Source: Mucilaginibacter celer (lineage in GTDB: Bacteria; Bacteroidota; Bacteroidia; Sphingobacteriales; Sphingobacteriaceae). Taken from it: a stretch of 64,000 nucleotides of DNA. The stretch covers positions 806,001 to 870,000 of the forward strand of contig NZ_CP032869.1 in the NCBI RefSeq assembly GCF_003576455.2, given 5' to 3'. How positions within the stretch are numbered: position 1 is the stretch's first letter; each line of letters begins with the position of its first letter. The position numbers and the translations under genes were made by a program. The notes beneath the pieces are model-generated. The model made no database searches. It saw only the letters and a list, made by a program, of their open reading frames with translations, and was not told where the DNA came from. This document shows positions 16,201 through 25,293 of the stretch, in pieces.

Positions 16201-16601
16201 CCTACCAAACCAACCTCGATGGCTCGCGTGTGATGCTGGCCGCGGCAGCCGATCGTTGGCGATCGCCCGAAAATCCCGGCTCAGGCATTTATCCACGTAC
16301 CAAAACGGGTACGACAGCGCTTGGTCGTTCGGTTAACAGCCAATGGGTCGAGAACGGCTCGTACCTCACCGCTAAAAATATCTCGTTAGGTTACCGTTTC
16401 AATATGAATGATCAAGCGCTGATCCGCAGCATCCGCGTGTACACCTCTATTCAGCAAGCCTTTGTTTGGACCAAGTACTCGGGCATGAACCCGGAGATCA
16501 ACTTTGCCGGTCTCGATCCTACATTAGGTATCGGTGTTGATGAAAACGCTTATCCTATTCCACGTACGGTTTCATTTGGTGTTTCAGCAAGTTTTAAATA
16601 A
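13248..16601 (+). CDS. susC: SusC/RagA TonB-dependent transporter with STN signalling domain
   Basis: This 1117-residue outer-membrane protein imports a ligand captured by its SusD partner, using TonB energy. A signal peptide (residues 13-39 hydrophobic, ending KAQG) is followed by an STN domain (LNTSVSISAKKQNLATVIRQ to about 118). A carboxypeptidase-like beta-sandwich (GKLSGRVADESGGLLPSATI), the plug (SKLQDMPVMQFAQQLQGKAA; LKDASATALYGSRAANGVIL) and the beta-barrel ending SFGVSASFK come next. The STN domain means it signals to the FecR at 12206. The stop codon overlaps the ATG of the SusD gene (TAATG), so the pair is coupled. The substrate is unknown; phosphodiester material is inferred from the enzymes downstream. 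Confidence 0.93.
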   Translation: MNFCTQLWRQFMRITILLICITLTIGLVTVKATVTKAQGLNTSVSISAKKQNLATVIRQLQQQTNVVFAYDEDYLQLRDKPVSYVSYVNQSLGYVLTQLFKDTRVGFKEQAGTIILYKYAIGKLSGRVADESGGLLPSATIKVVGTNYGAIAGADGTFSLSLPEGIYTVEATFLGYQKSTIKDVKVTGDKNTSISFTLVGGNQLKEVTVSYGKQRSKEITGSITELSASKLQDMPVMQFAQQLQGKAAGVQVAQSSGQPGRGVEFRIRGAASFYASNHPLFVIDGSPITGSINNINPAEIESFSILKDASATALYGSRAANGVILITTRHAKPGDAKVEFNANYGVQKIPDGLVPKMMDARGFAQYMNDKFADARKYETNYTTATPAEYLNPEQYGEGTNWYKLLTRTAPIQNYDITVQTARERSTSTVMVGYQKQDGVLINTGTQLFSARINQDFTSANSRLKIGFNLAPSYRLDHNNRLSTDGVGGLFERIFEASPLKSPYNADGTFNRDTYSPGMVAYINPLAQFTLTNDDYKTTRILANGYLNYEFLKGLSVRTNVAIDKGNESRKYFQSGVVTSTAGQTTGTAGFTDNGSYTAEANLVYNKSFGDHHIEALAGYSAQKYSGTNGSVTGLGFPGDDIPYVNAATILSNGGGGYGAYSLLSSIARVNYNYKGRYLLQGAIRRDGSSRFGTNERYGNFPSVSAGWVVSDEKFMERFRVLSLLKLRASYGVTGNNFFANNYEAQATIGQYFYELNGQSVVGQTINRLANRNLRWERNKQLDFGFDISLLNNRINFTYDYYHKTSDGLIMSRPIPVASGFGSLLDNVGAINLWGHEFTLNTVNLNGKLKWSTNLNISIDRNRIKDLVSPGYIRRNNTVTSDYFRQQEGHHLGEFYGFVWLGLYKDANDLANSAKYGSASDVGTLKMKDINGDGVIDDVNDRTFIGDPTPSFTGGLTNNFVYKNWDLNIHMAFSVGGKILNAAKWAYQTNLDGSRVMLAAAADRWRSPENPGSGIYPRTKTGTTALGRSVNSQWVENGSYLTAKNISLGYRFNMNDQALIRSIRVYTSIQQAFVWTKYSGMNPEINFAGLDPTLGIGVDENAYPIPRTVSFGVSASFK

Positions 16602-18160
16602 TGGATACTAATCATAATATGATGAAAAAAATATATTTACTATTAGCCCTGATTGCGATTGGTGCTACCGCCTGTAAAAAAAGTTATATTGACCTGTCGC
16701 CGGAAGATTCCTATACCGACGTTACCTTTTATAAAACTCCCGATCAGTTTAAGCAAGCCGTTATCGCTGCCTACGCCCCTTTGCGCGATGTGCTGGTGAA
16801 TGACTACTTCACTTCAGAGATGCGCTCTGATAATACTATTTATCAGCCAAAACCAAGTGATAGGGGTACAGCCTATCTGTACCGCGAGGCTATTCCTAAT
16901 TTTACCAATACCTCAACCAATTCGTACGTTAACGCGGTTTGGCAGCATTGTTATACCGGAATTTCGCGTACCAATATTGTTATTGAGCGATTGAAAACAA
17001 CAACTTTTGATGCTTCGGTAAAACAACCATTAGATGGACAAGCTAAGTTTTTACGTGCTTTGTATTACTTTAAACTGGTGCGTTTATTTGGTGGAGTGCC
17101 TTTGTTTTTAAAAGAGGTTACCAGCGCGGATGAAGCATTTCTGCCACGTTCAACAGCTGATCAGGTCTATACGCAGATTATCGCCGATGCTAAAGATGCC
17201 ATCAGCGAGTTACCTTCCCCGGCCAAATTTCCGCAAACCGGCGAGGCTACCAAAGGCTCGGCAACCATGTTACTGGCCGATGTTTATGTAACCCAAAAGA
17301 AATGGGCTGATGCCGAAACGTTGCTTAACACCATGGCAGGTATGGGTTATGGATTGAATGCCAACTATGCCGATGCTTTTACGCCAACTAATAAAAACAG
17401 CAAGGAGTCGGTTTTTGATATCCAGTTTTTAGAGGGGACTTTGGTAGGCACTTCGCCAAACCCGCTCACCTTTCACTTTTTGCCGCGTAGTACCAATACA
17501 TCGGTTATAACCGGCATTGCCATCAACAACAGCTCGACCGGTGGCTGGAATACCCCAACGCAGGATCTCATCAATTCGTACGAGCCTAATGATAAACGTT
17601 TAGATGCATCTATCGGTATTGCCGAAGGTACCTACAACGCCAGCGATCTGTTCGCTTACTCGGCCAACAAAAGTATCATAGGTTATACACCGGCCGCGGG
17701 TAAAACTGGCGTGCCTTACATCAAAAAATACGTGCATACGCCTATTGCAGCCATAACCGGTTCGAGTGATAATTTTCCGATCTATCGTTATTCGGGTGCT
17801 TTACTATTGTTGGCCGAGGCGCAAAACGAACAAGGTAAATCGCCATTAACGCCGCTTAACGCCGTACGTGCACGTGCCGGGTTGGATCCTGTCACCACTG
17901 CTGATCAGGCACAGTTAAGGGATATCATCCTGCACGAAAGCCGCGTGGAACTGGCTTTTGAAAACCATCGCTGGCACGATCTGGTACGTACAGGCAGGGC
18001 TGTTGACGTAATGAATGCTTTTGGAGCGGCACTGAAAACACAGGTATCATACCTTACACCCGATACTTATAATGTTACCACCAGTAAGTTGCTTTACCCC
18101 ATCCCGCAAACCGAGATCGACCTGAATCCGGGTGTGATGACCCAAAACCCTGGTTATTAA
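16601..18160 (+). CDS. susD: SusD/RagB-family surface lipoprotein
   Basis: This 519-residue protein is the extracellular lid of the SusCD importer. The lipobox GATAC places the lipidated cysteine at residue 25, followed by KKSYIDLSPEDSYTD, a typical SusD start. The N-terminal TPR-like helices include AKFLRALYYFKLVRLFGGVP, and the C-terminal part has LRDIILHESRVELAFENHRW and ends in the usual LNPGVMTQNPGY. The ATG at 16601 overlaps the SusC stop; starts at 16619 or 16622 would give a shorter, more standard signal peptide. An intrinsic terminator follows at 18169, so the three enzyme genes downstream depend on readthrough or their own promoter. Confidence 0.93.
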   Translation: MDTNHNMMKKIYLLLALIAIGATACKKSYIDLSPEDSYTDVTFYKTPDQFKQAVIAAYAPLRDVLVNDYFTSEMRSDNTIYQPKPSDRGTAYLYREAIPNFTNTSTNSYVNAVWQHCYTGISRTNIVIERLKTTTFDASVKQPLDGQAKFLRALYYFKLVRLFGGVPLFLKEVTSADEAFLPRSTADQVYTQIIADAKDAISELPSPAKFPQTGEATKGSATMLLADVYVTQKKWADAETLLNTMAGMGYGLNANYADAFTPTNKNSKESVFDIQFLEGTLVGTSPNPLTFHFLPRSTNTSVITGIAINNSSTGGWNTPTQDLINSYEPNDKRLDASIGIAEGTYNASDLFAYSANKSIIGYTPAAGKTGVPYIKKYVHTPIAAITGSSDNFPIYRYSGALLLLAEAQNEQGKSPLTPLNAVRARAGLDPVTTADQAQLRDIILHESRVELAFENHRWHDLVRTGRAVDVMNAFGAALKTQVSYLTPDTYNVTTSKLLYPIPQTEIDLNPGVMTQNPGY

Positions 18161-18168
18161 TTTTTCGA

Positions 18169-18200
18169 GGCAGATGGACAGATGTCCGTCTGCCTTTTTT
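18169..18200 (+). terminator. Intrinsic terminator or attenuator after susD
   Basis: GGCAGATGGACA (18169-18180) pairs with TGTCCGTCTGCC (18183-18194), with one G-T pair, and is followed by six T. It would reduce transcription from the susCD pair into the phosphoesterase genes. Confidence 0.75.
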
Positions 18201-18213
18201 AAACCGAATAAAT

Positions 18214-19245
18214 ATGCTTTCAAAATATAAAATATCTGCATTTGCAGGTGTATTTGCCTTGCAGTTTGCTGCAGTAAGTAATACGCTTGCCCAGCAAAAA
18301 GAGCCTGAAACAGTCTTAAATACTCCAGGTCGACCAGCAATGGTAAAAAAAGGTGATTTCGCTATTGCTGTTTTACCCGATACGCAGTACTACCTGGCCC
18401 AGGCCCAATTGGGCGGAACCTTTGATATGTTCAAAGCCCAGATCGATTGGATCCAGCAAAATCAACAGAAGGAAAATATAGCCTATGTAGCCCATATGGG
18501 CGACATTACCGATCACGGCGATAACCCGATAACCGAACGCTCGGAATGGTACTTGGCCAAAACAGCCCTGTATGGTTTGGAAAACCCGGTAAGCATTCCG
18601 TATGGACTTAGCGTAGGTAACCATGATCAGTACCCTGCCCAATATGCGGTAAGGGGTACAACGACCAATTACAACAAATTCTTTGGGGTAAAGCATTTTG
18701 AAGGCAGGCCATATTACGGAGGACATTACGGTAGAAATAACGATAGTCATTACGATCTGTTTAGTGCGGGAGGTATGGATTTTATTGCCGTTTTTTTGGA
18801 GTTTGATTCGCATAATGAAGATCAGGTTCAGCTTTATGGTTGGGCAAATGAAGTGCTGAAGGAAAACTCGTCGCGCAAGGCCATTATCATTAGCCACTCC
18901 ATCTTATATTTCAACCCGGTTACCGGCAACAACTCACAACCTGCCCCATTCAATGCCGAGGGCAAAGCCATTTACGAAGCCCTGAAAGGCAACGCCAATA
19001 TTTTCATGATGCTTTGCGGCCACGTAGGTGATAATGGCGAGGGATATAGGGTTGATACCTACAACGGGCATACCATCAAATCATTTTTGAGCGATTACCA
19101 GAGCCGCCCGAATGGAGGCAACGGCTTAATGCGCCTGTACAAATTTTCGGTAGAGGACAATACGTTGAGCGTGCGCACCCTTTCTCCTTATGCCAAACTT
19201 GAGGAAACCGATGCCGACAGCCGCTTTACCGTACAATTATTTTAA
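18214..19245 (+). CDS. Secreted calcineurin-like metallophosphoesterase
   Basis: This 343-residue enzyme should hydrolyse phosphate mono- or diesters outside the cytoplasm with a two-metal centre. A signal peptide ends near SNTLAQ (residue 27). The metal-binding motifs appear in order: PDTQYY (56-61), HMGDITDHGD (93-102), SVGNHDQYP (130-138), IIISHS (227-232) and LCGHVGDNGEGY (268-279). The gene follows the susCD terminator by 14 bp and is followed by two more phosphoesterase-type genes. The natural substrate is unknown; distant family members act on nucleotides, phospholipids or nucleic acids. Confidence 0.88.
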   Translation: MLSKYKISAFAGVFALQFAAVSNTLAQQKEPETVLNTPGRPAMVKKGDFAIAVLPDTQYYLAQAQLGGTFDMFKAQIDWIQQNQQKENIAYVAHMGDITDHGDNPITERSEWYLAKTALYGLENPVSIPYGLSVGNHDQYPAQYAVRGTTTNYNKFFGVKHFEGRPYYGGHYGRNNDSHYDLFSAGGMDFIAVFLEFDSHNEDQVQLYGWANEVLKENSSRKAIIISHSILYFNPVTGNNSQPAPFNAEGKAIYEALKGNANIFMMLCGHVGDNGEGYRVDTYNGHTIKSFLSDYQSRPNGGNGLMRLYKFSVEDNTLSVRTLSPYAKLEETDADSRFTVQLF

Positions 19246-19274
19246 TACAATACATCGATCTATTTAATACAACA

Positions 19275-20627
19275 ATGAAGAAGATTTTGAAAGGCATCAT
19301 ATTGCTTTTACTGGCTGCCACAACTGCCAAAGCGCAGGACAAACATGTCGTTTTGATCAGTATAGATGGGTTCCGCCCTGAATTTTACCTTGATCCATCG
19401 TGGGGGATGGTGAACATCCGCCAGGCTATGGCTAAGGGTTCATATGCTGAAGGGGTAAGGGGAAGTTTTCCAACGGTTACTTATCCTTCACATACCACCA
19501 TCATCAGCGGCGTATTGCCTGCTAAGCATGGTATTTACTATAACACACCAGTTGAACCACTGGGCATAACCGGAAAATGGTTCTGGTACTATAAAGATAT
19601 TAAAGTACCCACCGTGTGGACAGCCGCCAAAGCCGCAGGTATTATTACCGCAGGTGTAAGCTGGCCGGTAACCGTTGGTGCACCAATTGATTATAACCTG
19701 CCTGAGTATGTGATCCTGCCTAAAGACAAAGGCGAAAAGAAAGACGAGGTTAAAGCTCTTTACCAGGAATCGAACCCTAAAACACTGTTTGACGAAGTAC
19801 AGGAAAACGCGATAGGCAAATTAGGTGAATATGGTGCAGTATTGAACGATTACACTAATGACCAGAACAAAGCCCGCATGGCGGCCTACATTTTACGCAA
19901 ATACAAACCCGGTTTCCTGGCTATCCACATTGGGCTCACAGACCATTACCAGCACGAGCAGGGCCGCGACGGGGATAAAGTACGCTCGGCTGTGGTTGGA
20001 GTGGACGTTGCTGTGAAAACTATGATGGATGCCATTGAAATGGCTGGCTTAAAAGATAGCACCACTTTTATTATCACCGGCGATCATGGTTTTGTTGATA
20101 TCCATACCCAGTTTAACCCTAATGTAATGCTGGCCAAAATTGGCTTATATAATGATGCCGGTAAGGAAAGCTGGAAAGCCTACTTCCAGCAGAGCGGCGG
20201 CTCGGCATTCCTGCACCTCCACGATCCGAAGGATAAAGCCTCATTAGAGAAAGTGAACAAAGCCCTTGCCGATCTTCCGCAGGGTATAAAAAAACTATTC
20301 CACGTGCTTAACAAACAGGAAATAGCTGCCGCCCAGGGTGATCCGAACGCGTTTTTAGCTTTGGCCGCATACCAGGGTATTTGCTTCGGCGCAACAGCCA
20401 AAGGCGAATTATTAACTGCGGCCAAAGGCGGCACCCACGGCTATATGCCAACAGATTTTAAAGAGATCCAAACCGGATTTCTGGCCTTTGGCAGGCGTAT
20501 TAAACAAGGTGCTGTATTGCCGCTTATCGGCCAGGAAGATATCGCACCGCTTGTTGCGGAATTGTTGGGATTGAAGATGGAGGGTGTTGATGGTGTGGTA
20601 TATCCCGGTTTATTAAAAGCTAAATAA
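19275..20627 (+). CDS. Secreted nucleotide pyrophosphatase/phosphodiesterase (ENPP-type)
   Basis: This 450-residue protein belongs to the type I phosphodiesterase/nucleotide pyrophosphatase family of the alkaline phosphatase superfamily, which cleaves phosphodiester and pyrophosphate bonds. A signal peptide ends at TAKAQ (residue 21). Zinc ligands and the nucleophile are visible: LISIDGFRPEF (27-37), FPTVTYPSHTT (64-74, with the catalytic threonine in PTVTYPSH), HIGLTDHYQHE (215-225), ITGDHGFVD (268-276) and GGTHGYMP (386-393). Length is normal. It lies 29 bp after the metallophosphoesterase gene and is probably co-transcribed with it. Substrates could be nucleotides, nucleotide sugars or lipid head groups. 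Confidence 0.9.
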   Translation: MKKILKGIILLLLAATTAKAQDKHVVLISIDGFRPEFYLDPSWGMVNIRQAMAKGSYAEGVRGSFPTVTYPSHTTIISGVLPAKHGIYYNTPVEPLGITGKWFWYYKDIKVPTVWTAAKAAGIITAGVSWPVTVGAPIDYNLPEYVILPKDKGEKKDEVKALYQESNPKTLFDEVQENAIGKLGEYGAVLNDYTNDQNKARMAAYILRKYKPGFLAIHIGLTDHYQHEQGRDGDKVRSAVVGVDVAVKTMMDAIEMAGLKDSTTFIITGDHGFVDIHTQFNPNVMLAKIGLYNDAGKESWKAYFQQSGGSAFLHLHDPKDKASLEKVNKALADLPQGIKKLFHVLNKQEIAAAQGDPNAFLALAAYQGICFGATAKGELLTAAKGGTHGYMPTDFKEIQTGFLAFGRRIKQGAVLPLIGQEDIAPLVAELLGLKMEGVDGVVYPGLLKAK

Positions 20628-20672
20628 CCTTCAATAACATCTAAAAAACAAACAAAATCCTATTTAAACATC

Positions 20673-22568
20673 ATGAAAACCGTAAGCCTCAAAAACGTAG
20701 GCAGGCTGTGCCTTGCCCTAAATTCGCGTAAAAATCAGCTGTTCGCGGCTGCTTTGTTAGCCATTTCCTTAGCAGGTTGTAAAAAGAACCTGGAACTCGC
20801 CCAGCCCGCTGCTGATCTGCCTAAAACATCAACCATTAAAGTAAAAACAATGGCGGTTTTAGCCGATGTGCCCAAACTGAAGGTGCTATCGTTCAATATT
20901 AAACACAACGATGCTGCGGATCCGCAAACCATTACCGAAAGGCAGCCGCTTATCCGACAGATCATTGTAGACAATAACCCGGATATCTTCGGCCTGCAGG
21001 AGTTTTCAGATAATTCGTTCGAAACCTGGTTTATCCCGCAAATGGCAACATTGGGGTACGGCGTTTATTATGACGAAACCGCAGGTAAGGGCACTCCGAA
21101 AGTTATCTTTTATAAAACCAACAGGTTTACCCTGCAAAGCAGCGGTACCGTCGTGCTTGGCGATGTAAATACAGGTACGTGGGCGAAAATTTTAGACAAC
21201 ACTACCGGTCAGCGATACTTTTTAAGCAACAGTCATTGGCAATACGATTCGCAGCCGGTACGCATGCAAAACTCGCAAAACCTGGTTGCCGCCGTTAATC
21301 AATACAATACCGAAAATTTGCCTGAGATTATCTTCGGCGATTTTAACGCCAAACCGGGAACTGATGAGATCAATAACCTGAAAAGCGGTCTTGACGTTGT
21401 GGATGCCCTCGGCGACAGTGATGGCGACTTAACCTTTCACGGCTGGACAGCAACCGGAACCGGTAAAATTGACTGGATGATGAGCGACCGTAACATGGCC
21501 TATACCACCTGGGACGTGATCACTACCAGCTATAGCGGCAACTGGCCTTCAGATCACTGGCCGGTAACCGCCACATTTTTACCTGCCATATTCGGTGGTG
21601 CCCATGCTGATGCCAATGGCAAAAGCGCCAACGCGGCTACCCGGTTTTATTTTGCCGATATTAACGGCGACGGGAAGGCCGATAAAGTATACTGGAACCC
21701 TACGTATGATAGCGGCCGCCCGCAGATCTTCCTTTCAAACGGCGATGGCACGTTTGCAGTATCCGGTATCCCGCATTCGGCAGCTGCATCCACAGTATCA
21801 ACTACGAGGTTTTATTATGCCGATGTCAATGGTGATGGCAAAGCTGATGAGATCCGTTGGGACCCTACTTTAAATTCGGGTCATACCCGTGTTTATCTGG
21901 CTACCTCGGGAGGAAACTTCAGTTCGACGGTGGTTGATAATCCGGAAGGTACCAGCGCCGGAACTACCACCGTTTATAGCTTTGCTGATGTTAATGGCGA
22001 TGGTAAGGCAGATAAGATTTACTGGAACTCAACCTTCGATAACGGTCATACCCGCGTTTACCTCGCAACCTCAGGTGGCAGCTTTAACGGAACCGTTGTA
22101 TCCGGAGCCGAGGGGGCCAGCACAACTGCGGGAACTACGTTTTACTACGCTGATGTAAACGATGATGGCAGGGCCGATAAAATTTTGTGGCACACCTCCC
22201 TTAATTCAGGTAAACCTGCTGTATTCCTTTCGGATGGGGATGGTACGTTTACAGCCTCGTCTACGTTTACAGATTCAGGTGCTTCCAGCGGCGCTGCAGA
22301 TACACAGTTCTATTTTGCCGACGTCAATGGGGACGGCCGTGCGGATAAGGTATATTGGAACCCCGGAAATTATCTTGGTAAATTAAAATTCTATTACTCG
22401 GAAAGTGGTAATAAATTCAATGGTCCTATCTACTCGCTTCGCGGAACATCACAAAGTAGTGATACTGATTTCTTTTTCGCCGATATCAACGGAGATGGCA
22501 AAGCAGATCAAATCAGGTGGAATTTTGCTGAGAATAGCGGTGAGTTGAGAAATTATTTCGGGAAGTGA
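20673..22568 (+). CDS. Lipoprotein: endonuclease/exonuclease/phosphatase domain plus six FG-GAP repeats
   Basis: This 631-residue protein has a lipobox (SLAGC, cysteine 36), so it should sit on the outer membrane. Residues about 69-306 form an EEP (DNase I-like) domain with LSFNIKHND, the QE metal ligand in GLQEFSD, NSHWQYD, GDFNAKP, GKIDWMM and SDHWPV. The rest is six repeats of about 51 residues, each with a calcium-loop core such as FADINGDGKADKVYW. This is the FG-GAP/VCBS pattern of beta-propellers. EEP enzymes cut nucleic acids, phospholipids or inositol phosphates; the propeller may bind substrate. The repeats differ enough to be old, apart from near-identical DNA in their cores. Confidence 0.9.
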   Translation: MKTVSLKNVGRLCLALNSRKNQLFAAALLAISLAGCKKNLELAQPAADLPKTSTIKVKTMAVLADVPKLKVLSFNIKHNDAADPQTITERQPLIRQIIVDNNPDIFGLQEFSDNSFETWFIPQMATLGYGVYYDETAGKGTPKVIFYKTNRFTLQSSGTVVLGDVNTGTWAKILDNTTGQRYFLSNSHWQYDSQPVRMQNSQNLVAAVNQYNTENLPEIIFGDFNAKPGTDEINNLKSGLDVVDALGDSDGDLTFHGWTATGTGKIDWMMSDRNMAYTTWDVITTSYSGNWPSDHWPVTATFLPAIFGGAHADANGKSANAATRFYFADINGDGKADKVYWNPTYDSGRPQIFLSNGDGTFAVSGIPHSAAASTVSTTRFYYADVNGDGKADEIRWDPTLNSGHTRVYLATSGGNFSSTVVDNPEGTSAGTTTVYSFADVNGDGKADKIYWNSTFDNGHTRVYLATSGGSFNGTVVSGAEGASTTAGTTFYYADVNDDGRADKILWHTSLNSGKPAVFLSDGDGTFTASSTFTDSGASSGAADTQFYFADVNGDGRADKVYWNPGNYLGKLKFYYSESGNKFNGPIYSLRGTSQSSDTDFFFADINGDGKADQIRWNFAENSGELRNYFGK

Positions 22569-23294
22569 AATTGTATCACATACTAAAGAAATGAGGTAGT
22601 TTGGAGAGTAATTTCCAGCTACCTTTTTCATATAAACTCCGAACGGTTGCTGCTGGATGCGAAGCGTTACCTGAACGAATACCGCATCTCACTTAATTAT
22701 GATCTGTTGTACGCGTTATCCAACATCTAAACCCCTGTCCGGATGAGACTAAATGATTCGGTTTTCTGCCTACCCAAATGCAATTATGGCACCATTTCCT
22801 AAACATCGATGTCCATTCGGTAAGCGACAGGAGTTGTCGTTTCTGTTATTAGTTGGGTATGTAGTTGGCGGCCCGTCAAGCTGACCTGCTTTAGTCCAAA
22901 AGACGCTTTAGTTTATGGCGACGTATATTTCGTTCCCTCGCCATTATCGGGCAGCCGGAGTAACAATTTTGACTTTTCAATTTTTGCAGGCTCGGATATA
23001 TTTCTTCGCCAATTTTGCCGAAAGTATAATTGAAAGAACTGCTTGTTAACTTGATTGTAATCAGTAAGATAGTAGCCGCCTTGTTTATTTTGTGCATTAT
23101 ATCATCGATATTAACGTGAAGCTTTATCCCTTTATCTTTTCCAATGCATGCGGGGTGTGAAAAAGCCGGTCCGTAAGGTATTCCAGCATTTCAATTTGAC
23201 TGTTTGTCTCGCAATATATTCTTATTGTTTATGAAATTTATTGAGGCGAGCCTTGTCTCCTTTTGCCGGAGTGCATTTTTTGCCGCCGCGTCGC
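22569..23294. other. Degraded DNA with coding remnants
   Basis: No intact gene is supported. A plus-strand remnant at about 22612-22730 reads SERLLLDAKRYLNEYRISLN and YDLLYALSNI before a stop, and looks like the C-terminus of a lost protein. On the minus strand 22891-23097 gives 68 residues ending ARERNIRRHKLKRLLD, also coding-like but not recognised. The region joins the end of the first locus to a truncated KAP NTPase and looks like the scar of a lost accessory gene cluster. Confidence 0.35.
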
Positions 23295-23930
23295 TCATGC
23301 CTGGCCCCATTTGGTTTCCCGGAACCGGTCGAGATTTTGGTGATGGAAAAGGGCATCGATCAGTACCAAGCCTTCGAAGAAAGGGCCGAGGATGAGGAGG
23401 GAGAGCACCAGCAGCACGCCCAGGTTGAGCAGCAGGCCGCTCCATTTGATCTTGATCTTTTCCGAACCAACGTTGACGGCGCTGTAGACTCGAACATCGA
23501 TCGCCTTAGGGTTGCGGACAATAGGCCAGCCGTAGAAGGCCTGGGAAAGATGCTCGTCCATTCCTTTCAAAAAAGTGCGGCGCATCGCGTCATACTCATG
23601 TTTCCATACGTCGAAAATGATGACTGGGAGACTGTCTTTGACCAAGTCGGCGCGCAACTGCTCAATGATCGTGCTTTTGCCGGAGCCGCAGTTATCGAAC
23701 AGGCCGATGCTCAGCGGATCAGTCTCGGTTTTGATTAGTTCGCCCAGGGCTGCTACCAGCTGGCTATGATCGAATTTCAGGCCGCGATTGCTGCGGTTGG
23801 GCGTATCGCTCACTAAACGAAACGCTTTGCGGCCGGTTGCAGCGGAGGAAGTCCGCTTTTTCGGGCCCTTGGTAGTGGGTTTAGATTGCTGGAAAAAAGG
23901 AAGCGCGCCATCTGGTTGGTTGAACGACAA
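23295..23930 (-). pseudogene. Truncated KAP-family P-loop NTPase
   Basis: The 211-residue frame has the start of a KAP NTPase: LKFDHSQLVAALGELIKTE, a P-loop-like GLFDNCGSGKST (99-110), IIFDVWKHEYDAMRRTFLKG (130-149) and a later hydrophobic segment (WSGLLLNLGVLLVLSLLILG) that fits the membrane helices inserted in this family. Normal KAP NTPases are 500-900 residues, so most of the protein, including Walker B, is missing. The P-loop usually reads GxWGSGKS with a glycine five residues before GK; here it is aspartate, which suggests decay. Further coding-like sequence in another frame runs to about 23190. KAP NTPases are found in phage-exclusion loci. Confidence 0.6.
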
Positions 23931-24622
23931 GATCCGTGACTTATCACAAAAACGGATGTAGGAAGGCGTTAAAGTATCTTATCACAAATTGCCTTCTCCG
24001 GAGGAACTATTAGAACGTTTTGCTTTGGTGTTAACTGTACTGCCATAATCCCGACAGAATAATAGGGGAGTGGTGCATGCCGGAAAGTAAACCGTGTGCT
24101 GTGGACCTTTGTCTATAAACGTAAGGCTTATAACTATGAGCTCACGTCCGAAAATTTGAACAACTGAAGTTAAATCTCCAATCCTATACTGGAAACGGAA
24201 TGAGGAATGGTTGCTGGCTTACGCTGCTTCATTGAATGTTAGAATAATATAAATCCAAGAAATAAGTGTTTATTTTTGTAATACCATCAATAGAGAGAAA
24301 GTATAAAATCAGAGGCTCGAAAAAATGTAAGACATTTGTGACTGATTTGTATCTAAAGTCTCTTAACTCGCTGATAATTAGTTACTAAATACTTTCTGTA
24401 TCGGAAAATGACCCTTAAACATCAAGGAGTATAGCCCGATAAAAAACCGAACTTAAATAGTTGTTGTTAATAACTTATATTCTTTCTGCTTGGCCGAAAT
24501 CCCTTATAATTGGGAGACGTTTTGATAGCAAAACAGCGATGCAAGAGTAGTATTATAAATTGCTTAACAATAAGGTAACAATACAAGCCTTACTTTGCCA
24601 AAGCAATAAGTATTGTTGAAAA
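23931..24622. other. Degraded DNA and promoter region before the second sigma gene
   Basis: No intact gene is supported. Short plus-strand remnants read VSYHKLPSPEELLERFALVL (about 23970-24030) and VLWTFVYKRKAYNYELTSEN (about 24100-24160), each ending in a stop. The last 60 bases before 24623 should contain the promoter of the sigma gene: TTACTTTG (24590-24597) is one mismatch from the TAnnTTTG consensus. Confidence 0.35.
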
Positions 24623-25219
24623 ATGGCTTCTGTACAATCATTATCTGATTTTGAATTGCAGCAATTACTTGTTTGCGGAAATGAAGCTGCATATAATGAA
24701 TTGTACAGTCGCTATGCAGCTCCGATAAACAGGTTCATGCAAAAATATTTGCATGCCGACACGTTAAGCGAAGATGCTACCCACGATGTTTTTATTAAAA
24801 TATGGAATAAGCGCGAGCAGCTTGGTAACGTACAATCATTTAAATCGTACCTGTTTACCATAGCGCGGAACCTGGCGCTTGATCATCTGAAATTAGCCTT
24901 TCGTACAGAAACTGCCATAAGCCAGATCTCGGCTACCATTACAGGATATCGTAATACCATAGAAGAGGAGCGCCTTACTAAAGAATATCTTTTATTTGTT
25001 GAGAACGCGCTGGCTGCCCTGCCCGAGCGTTCGAGGGAAGTTTTTGCGCTTTGCCGCGAACAGGGTAAAACTTACGATGAAGCTGCCAAACAGTTGGGCG
25101 TTTCACGCAATGCCATCAAAAACCATATGGTATTTACCATGAAGGTTTTGAGCGCTAAAGTTGAAACCGAGCTTGGTGTTTCGCTTAGTGTTTTGCTCGC
25201 CGTTGTTTTCAAACATTAA
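24623..25219 (+). CDS. ECF sigma factor (FecI-like) of phosphodiester locus 2
   Basis: This 198-residue sigma-70 family protein has region 2 (NELYSRYAAPINRFMQKYLH; ATHDVFIKIWNKREQLGNVQ) and region 4 (ALPERSREVFALCREQGKTY, then LGVSRNAIKNHMVFTMKVL). It starts the second sigma - FecR - SusC - SusD series of the window. It differs from the factor at 11541 across most positions, so the two loci are not a recent duplication. Its anti-sigma partner should be the product of the gene that begins 74 bp downstream. Confidence 0.92.
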   Translation: MASVQSLSDFELQQLLVCGNEAAYNELYSRYAAPINRFMQKYLHADTLSEDATHDVFIKIWNKREQLGNVQSFKSYLFTIARNLALDHLKLAFRTETAISQISATITGYRNTIEEERLTKEYLLFVENALAALPERSREVFALCREQGKTYDEAAKQLGVSRNAIKNHMVFTMKVLSAKVETELGVSLSVLLAVVFKH

Positions 25220-25293
25220 ATTTCAAAAAAAGAACATTTTCCTGCTACCCTGTTTTTGCCTTTTAAAGTCATGGTATTAAAAGCCACGAATAA

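Noticed and set aside
18373..18897. Minus-strand frame of 174 residues
   Set aside because: It is antisense to the metallophosphoesterase gene, whose metal motifs are clear.
23241..23738. Plus-strand frame of 165 residues
   Set aside because: It is antisense to the KAP NTPase remnant, which has recognisable family motifs.
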